Made by a program: the position numbers and the translations under genes. From JABHIE01 sp964584805 (GTDB lineage Bacteria > Planctomycetota > UBA1135), in NCBI GenBank assembly GCA_964584805.1, contig CAZPAY010000002.1, positions 183,426 to 247,425 of the forward strand: a stretch of 64,000 bases of DNA, written 5' to 3'. Shown here one piece after another: positions 58,857 to 64,000 of the stretch; the first letter of the stretch is position 1; every line of letters begins with the position of its first letter. The notes beneath the pieces were generated by a model. That model had not been told where the DNA came from and searched no databases. It saw only the letters and a program-made list of their open reading frames with translations.

Positions 58857-61325
58857 ATGACCGAAGAAATCAACCCCAATCTCCACCGCGTCGACGACCT
58901 ATTGGTCGAGCGCGAAATGCGTGAGTCGTACCTGACTTACGCGCTGTCGGTTATTCATGACCGTGCCCTTCCCGATGCTCGCGATGGCCTGAAGCCATCT
59001 CAGCGGCGCATTTTGGTCGCCATGAATGACCTCAATTTGCGGCCCAACGCAAAGTATCGTAAATGCGCCAAGATTGCCGGTGATACATCCGGTAACTACC
59101 ACCCACACGGTGAGTCGGTGATTTACCCGACGCTGGTGCGTATGGCTCAGCCCTTCCGTCTGCGCCACATGTTGGTTGACGGCCAGGGTAACTTTGGCTC
59201 GATTGACGGCGACCCTCCAGCGGCTATGCGTTACACCGAGGCTCGCATGGGCGGCCCGGCCGAAGAGATGTTGGGTGATTTGAACAAAGACACGGTCGAT
59301 CTCAAGTCCAACTATGACGAGACTCGTTTTGAGCCCGTCGTATTGCCAGCTAAGTTTCCTAACTTGCTCGTTAACGGCTCAGAGGGCATCGCGGTGGGTA
59401 TGTCGACCGCACTTCCTCCGCACAACCTCGGCGAAATTCTTGAGGCGACCCGGCGGTTAATCGACAACCCAAATATCACGATTCCAGAGTTGATGGAAGT
59501 CGTGCAAGGGCCTGACTTCCCGACGGGCGGCATCATTTGTGGTCGGGCGGGGATTCACTCCGCGCTGATGACGGGCCGCGGCAAAGTGAAATTGCGCGCG
59601 CGTTTACATCACGAAGAGCCTCCAGCGAAAAACAAGGGTCGCTACAAGTTGGTGATTACCGAGATCCCTTACGAGCGCGAAAAAGCGGCCATCATCGAAA
59701 AGATCGCCGAAGCCGTCAAAGAAGAGCGCATTGAGGGTATCTATGACATCCGCGACGAGTCTGACCGCAACGGCATGCGCCTGGTCATCGAGCTCAAAAA
59801 AGATGCCGATGCCTATGTGACTGAGAATCAGCTTTATAAGTATTCGCAGCTGCAGACGACCTATGCGATTCGTAATACTGCTCTGTATCAGGGCGAGCCG
59901 CGCACGATGAATTTGAAAGAATTGCTGTGCGCTTATCGGGATCACCGTTTTGATGTCATCCGTCGCCGCACGCGATTCTTGCTGAATAAGGCTGAGCGTC
60001 GTTTGCATGTTTTAGATGGCTTGATGATTGCGATTCAGGCGATTGACGAGGTCGTTGAAATCATCAAAACTTCTGACGACACGCATGTCGCGCGCGAGCG
60101 ACTTGAGTCGACTTTTGATTTGAGCGCGTTGCAGTCTCAGGCGATTGTTGATATGCGCCTCGGTCGTTTGACTGGCCTTGAGGTCGTTAAGCTGCAAAAA
60201 GAGATTGACGGGCTAAGGGTCGACATCGCGTGGTACCGCCGCATTTTGACGGAAGACGAATTGGTCTACAACATCATCCGCGAAGATCTTGACGAGCTCG
60301 ATGCAAAATACGCTGACCCGCGTCGCACCGAGATTGGTGATGACGCCGAAGAAATTCTTGACGAGAATTTGATTCCAGAAGAAACCGTCGTCGTGACGAT
60401 TTCCCGCGATGGTTATGTCAAGCGCACACCGGTTGCGACTTATCGTGCTCAGGCGCGAGGGGGTCGTGGCATCACGGGTAATAAGGCGAAAGAGGGCGAT
60501 GTCTTGTCGCACTTGTTCGTTGGCTCGACGCACGATTACTTGATGATTATTACCGACCGCGGTCGTTTGTATTGGCTCAAGAATTACAAGCTTCCGGCGC
60601 AAGATCGCACGGCCAAGGGGCGCAGTATTCGTCAGTTGATTGACGGTATCGAGCCCGAAGAGCAAATCCGCTCGATTTTGACCACGCGTGATTTCACCGA
60701 GGCTGATTCGATGTTGTTTGCGACGGCTAATGGCAAAGTGAAAAAGACTGCGCTCAAGGATTACTCCAATGTGCGTTCGGTTGGCATTATCGCGACCAAG
60801 CTAGAGGATGACGATCGACTGATTGGCGTCCGTATGGTGAGCGAAGGCGACGAGGTCTTGCTCTGCACCGCTAAGGGGCAGGTCGTGCGCTTTAAAGAAA
60901 GTGACGCGCGCGTGATGGGCCGAAATGCTGCCGGTGTGCGTGGCGCCAAACTCAAAGAGGGTGACCGCGTGGTTGATTTGGTCGTCGGCACGGAAGACGA
61001 CATGTTGCTGATCGCATGTGAGCGTGGCTACGGCAAGCGCACCCGCATGGGTGAGTTCCGCTTGACCAAGCGTGGCTCGCAAGGTGTGGTTGGCATTAAG
61101 GCAAATGAGCGCAATGGCGAGGTCGTCAACACGCGCAACGCGAGTTCGGCGCCCGATGTGCTGTTTTGCTCGGAAGGTGGCATGCTTGTACGCATGGCAG
61201 TCGATGATATTTCGACTCAAGGCCGTGCAACGCAAGGTGTGCGTTTGGTCAACCTAAAGGGTGATGACAAGCTGTCGCGTATCGCGATGATTCCTGCCGA
61301 AGAGGAAGGTGATGAAAATGCATAA
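58857..61325 (+). CDS. gyrA: DNA gyrase subunit A
   Basis: An 822-residue GyrA. The catalytic tyrosine is Tyr126 in AAMRYTEAR. The breakage-reunion domain (1-500) precedes a C-terminal pinwheel domain with six repeats, including the gyrase box segment QARGGRGITG near residue 537. In the quinolone-resistance region, HPHGESVIYP has Ser87 at the position of E. coli Ser83, and Pro91 at that of Asp87. The stop overlaps the next gene by eight bases. gyrB is not in the window. Confidence 0.97.
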   Translation: MTEEINPNLHRVDDLLVEREMRESYLTYALSVIHDRALPDARDGLKPSQRRILVAMNDLNLRPNAKYRKCAKIAGDTSGNYHPHGESVIYPTLVRMAQPFRLRHMLVDGQGNFGSIDGDPPAAMRYTEARMGGPAEEMLGDLNKDTVDLKSNYDETRFEPVVLPAKFPNLLVNGSEGIAVGMSTALPPHNLGEILEATRRLIDNPNITIPELMEVVQGPDFPTGGIICGRAGIHSALMTGRGKVKLRARLHHEEPPAKNKGRYKLVITEIPYEREKAAIIEKIAEAVKEERIEGIYDIRDESDRNGMRLVIELKKDADAYVTENQLYKYSQLQTTYAIRNTALYQGEPRTMNLKELLCAYRDHRFDVIRRRTRFLLNKAERRLHVLDGLMIAIQAIDEVVEIIKTSDDTHVARERLESTFDLSALQSQAIVDMRLGRLTGLEVVKLQKEIDGLRVDIAWYRRILTEDELVYNIIREDLDELDAKYADPRRTEIGDDAEEILDENLIPEETVVVTISRDGYVKRTPVATYRAQARGGRGITGNKAKEGDVLSHLFVGSTHDYLMIITDRGRLYWLKNYKLPAQDRTAKGRSIRQLIDGIEPEEQIRSILTTRDFTEADSMLFATANGKVKKTALKDYSNVRSVGIIATKLEDDDRLIGVRMVSEGDEVLLCTAKGQVVRFKESDARVMGRNAAGVRGAKLKEGDRVVDLVVGTEDDMLLIACERGYGKRTRMGEFRLTKRGSQGVVGIKANERNGEVVNTRNASSAPDVLFCSEGGMLVRMAVDDISTQGRATQGVRLVNLKGDDKLSRIAMIPAEEEGDENA

Positions 61326-61794
61326 AAGACTCAAAACTGATTTGATGGCCGCTATGAAAGCGGGTGATAAATTTGGGCGCGACATGATTCGTTCGATTCA
61401 GTCTGATTTGAAAAACGCAGGCATCGAGAAAAAAGGCCGAGACGGTTTGACCGAAGAGGTTGCCTCACCAGCCGAGTATTTAACCGATGCCGAGGTGACC
61501 AAGGTTTTGCAAAAAGCTGTCAAGAGTCGTCGCGAATCTGCTGAACAATATGTTGAGGCTGAGCGTCCTGAGTTGGCCGAAAAAGAAACGAGCGAGGCTG
61601 ATTTCGTTGCGGAGTATTTGCCAAAGGCGATGTCAACTGACGAGCTTGAGGCTTTGGTGAAAGAGGCGATTGCCGAAGCGGGCGCCGAGTCGATGGCCGA
61701 CATGGGCAAGGTGATGAAGGTCGTCCAGCCGAAAGTGGCGGGGCGTGCTGACGGCAAAGCGATTTCGACCGTTGTGCGTGGCTTGCTGGGTTAG
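61318..61794 (+). CDS. yqeY: YqeY/GatB-domain protein
   Basis: A 158-residue protein of the YqeY family, related to the tail domain of GatB and thought to bind tRNA, with KRLKTDLMAAMKAGD at the start and AEYLPKAMSTDELEALV and MGKVMKVVQPKVAGRADG near the end. The ATG at 61318 is chosen because GGAAGG lies eight bases upstream; ATG 61312 and GTG 61309 are too close to it. It overlaps the gyrA end by eight bases. Confidence 0.92.
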   Translation: MHKRLKTDLMAAMKAGDKFGRDMIRSIQSDLKNAGIEKKGRDGLTEEVASPAEYLTDAEVTKVLQKAVKSRRESAEQYVEAERPELAEKETSEADFVAEYLPKAMSTDELEALVKEAIAEAGAESMADMGKVMKVVQPKVAGRADGKAISTVVRGLLG

Positions 61795-61811
61795 TTGTTT
61801 TGGGCCTTCCG

Positions 61812-62417
61812 ATGAGTGGTTCGACAAAGGCCAAGATTTGGTTTTGGTCGATTTTTTACCTAGCCTTCCTTACCCTTTTGGCGCATTGGAGCATCGGGAA
61901 GGCCTACGAGTGGGCGGTTGCCGAAAAGGCGGCCCACGCTGCGAAAGATCGCGAGCTTGAGTTGAGTGCGCTCGCAATTCGCGAAGAGATTTCTGAGTTG
62001 GCTCGTGACCGCGATGAGGCTCGCGAGTGGGGGTCCGCCGCTGCAACCGCCGTGCGCACAGCACTTTACGGTCAAAGCCCAAACGCTCCTTGCCCGCCCA
62101 ACGCAGCAGCCATCGTCCGTGGTGCGGGTGCGTCCGTTCATGGCGTTTTTGTCGATCGCTCTTCGCAAACCCCACTTGACGAGGCCAATCTACCCGTCTT
62201 TTTAGAGCATAATTGGCTCACCAAAGCGTCCAGTACTCGGGTCGGTGACCCGCTTGAGGTGCGAGGCGCGAAAATGGTGCACAGCCTGAGCCGCACCGAT
62301 TACTTGTGGTTTGATCCCGTCTATTGGCGGCCAGGTTGCGAGGCTTGCCACGAAGGCGCCGAGCCAGGTGCTTTTGCCGGCAGTATTTCCGTTCGTATTC
62401 CAATGATGCCCGAGTAA
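61812..62417 (+). CDS. Membrane-anchored single-haem c-type protein, DUF3365/Tll0287-like
   Basis: A 201-residue protein with an N-terminal membrane anchor (about 9-27), a coiled-coil region (about 36-75) and a C-terminal domain with one CxxCH haem-binding motif (PGCEACHEG, Cys176-Cys179-His180). WFDPVYWRPGCEACH resembles DUF3365 proteins, which bind haem c and often act as redox or gas sensors. Here no output domain follows. A TTG at 61800 would give four more residues. Periplasmic location follows from the haem motif. Confidence 0.65.
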   Translation: MSGSTKAKIWFWSIFYLAFLTLLAHWSIGKAYEWAVAEKAAHAAKDRELELSALAIREEISELARDRDEAREWGSAAATAVRTALYGQSPNAPCPPNAAAIVRGAGASVHGVFVDRSSQTPLDEANLPVFLEHNWLTKASSTRVGDPLEVRGAKMVHSLSRTDYLWFDPVYWRPGCEACHEGAEPGAFAGSISVRIPMMPE

Positions 62418-62429
62418 GGTGGGGGCGAT

Positions 62430-63989
62430 TTGACCTCATCTTCATTTACCGGAAAGCATGCCGTCCGTGGGGCGGTGCGCACGGCGGGTTTGACGATGAT
62501 TTCGCGCGTGCTCGGTTTTGTGCGCGATATGGCGATGACCACCGTTTTTGGTGCGAGCGCAGAGTTTGGCGGTTTCGCAGTTGCTTGGGCCTTGCCCAAT
62601 TTGTTCCGACGGTTGTTCGGAGAGGGGGCGGTGAGTGCCGCGATTCAACCCGCCTTAGTTCGCGAAGAACAATCACACGGTGCAAATGCGGCGCGACAAT
62701 TATTCGCGCGTTTTCATTTGGTGTTTTTGCTTGGTTTAATTGCGCTTGTTGCAATCGGGGAAGGCATCATTCTGCTTTTGCCGACGGTCTTTCCTGAGTG
62801 GGCGGCCGAGGGCACAAACCCCATGGCCATTCGGCTGATGGCGTTGTTCTTGCCGTATGTACTTCCCATTTGTTTGACGGCTTTAGCGAGCGCCCCCCAG
62901 CACTTGTCGGGTCGGTTCACCTTGCCGGCGATGGCACCCGCTCTGCTCAATGTCATCTGGATCGCCTGGCTCGGTGCGATGTATTGGCGGGCTGGGTACG
63001 AATCACCTCCAGTTTTATGGTTGCCGCTGGGCGTTTTCCTCGGGGGCATCGCGCAGTGGTTTTTGCAATTGCCCGGGCTCCGCGCTGGCGGATGGCCGAT
63101 TCTGCCAAGCCGGCAAGGTTCGGATGGCCGAGTGCGGAAAACGCTGAGGGTTTTTCTGCCCGCGCTAATAGGCCTTCTAGCGATTCAGGTCAATGTTGCC
63201 GTCGACTTGTGGCTGGTACGGGAACTTGTCAGCGACGATGCCAATACATACACTTTTTTAGCCAATCGTTTGCTGCAACTTCCACTCGCTATCTTGGGCA
63301 TTGCTGCGGCCACTGGCGCTATGCCTTTGTTTGCCAAAATGTGTGCAGAGGGCAGGCTGAAAGAAATGAACCGCGCCTTACGCGCTGCTTTGGAAAACAC
63401 ATTTCTAATTGTCCTCCCGGCTGGTTTAGGCCTCGCCATTTTAGCGCCATGGATCATAGAGCTCCTTTTCGAGCACGGCGAATTCACTGCAGGAAACACC
63501 GCTCAGCTCACTATCACCTTGCGCGCTTACTTGTGGTCTTTGCCCGCTGCAGCATTGCTTGGGCTGATGATTCGCGCACGCCATGCGCGGCTCGATTTGC
63601 GTGGCCCCGCCTGGATAGCGGTTGCCGTGATCCCATTGAATCTCGTCCTCGATTGGTTGCTCCTGCCTAAATTTGGCACCCCAGCAGCTGGTTGGGCCAC
63701 AACGGCATCCTGCTGGGTGCAACTCATCTTGCTCAGCCGCGGGATGAAGTCACTCGGTATTGAATCGTGTTTTTCACTCAAGCGGTTGCCGAGATTGCTT
63801 TTGCCAAGCTTAGGTGTTGTCTTGAGTGTGGGCGGCTTAACACTCTTAGCGGGTTCTCATGATCAGTTGCCATCCTGGGCGCTTGTTTTGATTGGTGTTT
63901 CACTTGGCGCTGGCGTTTTTGCATTCATTCTTCGTGCAGTCTTGCCTGTGGAATGGAATGCGATTGTTCCAAATTCATGGAAGCGATAG
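62430..63989 (+). CDS. murJ: Lipid II flippase MurJ (MviN)
   Basis: A 519-residue polytopic protein of the MOP exporter superfamily with about fourteen helices, moving lipid II across the inner membrane for peptidoglycan synthesis. Characteristic segments are AGLTMISRVLGFVRDMAMTT near the N-terminus and FGASAEFGGFAVAWALPNLFRRLFGEGA with its conserved arginines. The start is a TTG with GGTGGGGG six bases upstream. It ends 11 bases before the window edge. Confidence 0.93.
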   Translation: MTSSSFTGKHAVRGAVRTAGLTMISRVLGFVRDMAMTTVFGASAEFGGFAVAWALPNLFRRLFGEGAVSAAIQPALVREEQSHGANAARQLFARFHLVFLLGLIALVAIGEGIILLLPTVFPEWAAEGTNPMAIRLMALFLPYVLPICLTALASAPQHLSGRFTLPAMAPALLNVIWIAWLGAMYWRAGYESPPVLWLPLGVFLGGIAQWFLQLPGLRAGGWPILPSRQGSDGRVRKTLRVFLPALIGLLAIQVNVAVDLWLVRELVSDDANTYTFLANRLLQLPLAILGIAAATGAMPLFAKMCAEGRLKEMNRALRAALENTFLIVLPAGLGLAILAPWIIELLFEHGEFTAGNTAQLTITLRAYLWSLPAAALLGLMIRARHARLDLRGPAWIAVAVIPLNLVLDWLLLPKFGTPAAGWATTASCWVQLILLSRGMKSLGIESCFSLKRLPRLLLPSLGVVLSVGGLTLLAGSHDQLPSWALVLIGVSLGAGVFAFILRAVLPVEWNAIVPNSWKR

Positions 63990-64000
63990 CGCTATAACTT

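Overview
This 64 kb window is a dense, roughly 55% GC bacterial chromosome segment. It holds about 57 protein-coding genes, two tRNA genes and three decayed genes, and has one 100-base assembly gap (45618-45717). The gap and the frameshifts suggest a draft or metagenome-derived assembly. The cell is a Gram-negative-type bacterium with peptidoglycan (dapF, murJ), lipoproteins, a type II secretion or type IV pilus-like apparatus, and a respiratory complex I. A HExxH peptidase with a tetratricopeptide-like N-terminus, many carboxypeptidase-regulatory-like domains and the general gene mix would fit Planctomycetota or a relative, but nothing here proves the phylum.

Layout. 0-2.6 kb: end of a surface-polysaccharide locus (gmd, a GDP-sugar reductase, a GT4 glycosyltransferase). 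2.8-11.5 kb: central metabolism (pckA, accD, rpe, pgk, gap) and tilS, interrupted by a periplasmic sensor pair (PhnD-like binding lipoprotein plus a HAMP membrane protein with no output domain). 11.5-15.1 kb: two exported proteases. 15.2-20.3 kb: ribBA, an ECF sigma/anti-sigma/Spy-like operon, and GspL/GspM-like genes. 20.3-22.1 kb: UbiA-type prenyltransferase and a degenerate squalene/phytoene synthase homologue. 22.2-26 kb: a soluble histidine kinase and korAB (2-oxoacid:ferredoxin oxidoreductase). 26-29.2 kb: remnant of an outer-membrane barrel gene, an LtaS-like sulfatase-fold enzyme, fetB. 29.3-39.7 kb: nuoABCDHIJKLMN without nuoEFG. 39.8-46.4 kb: a secreted Arg/Gln/Gly-rich repeat protein, GrpB, a sirtuin, a dead MntA-HepT module, an FAD oxidoreductase, a HELTH metalloprotease and a gamma-glutamyltransferase. 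46.4-55.8 kb: a giant carboxypeptidase-regulatory-like protein, Mrp, QueC, a GNAT, MazG, tRNA-Asp, a lipoprotein and ThiI. 55.8-64 kb: tRNA-Val, a DsbD homologue with an in-frame UGA, dapF, gyrA, yqeY, a haem-c membrane protein and murJ.

The strongest unusual signal is at 57580: an in-frame TGA sits exactly where the first cysteine of the CxxC motif in the C-terminal thioredoxin domain of a DsbD-like protein should be, and 115 well-conserved codons follow. This looks like a selenocysteine-containing DsbD (UxxC). Second, korAB lies a few kilobases upstream of an 11-subunit complex I that lacks the NADH-oxidising module, which suggests ferredoxin-fed respiration. Third, there are three decayed genes (MntA, HepT and a beta-barrel protein), a sensor pair with no transmitter, and a strongly basic secreted protein built from 12-residue repeats.
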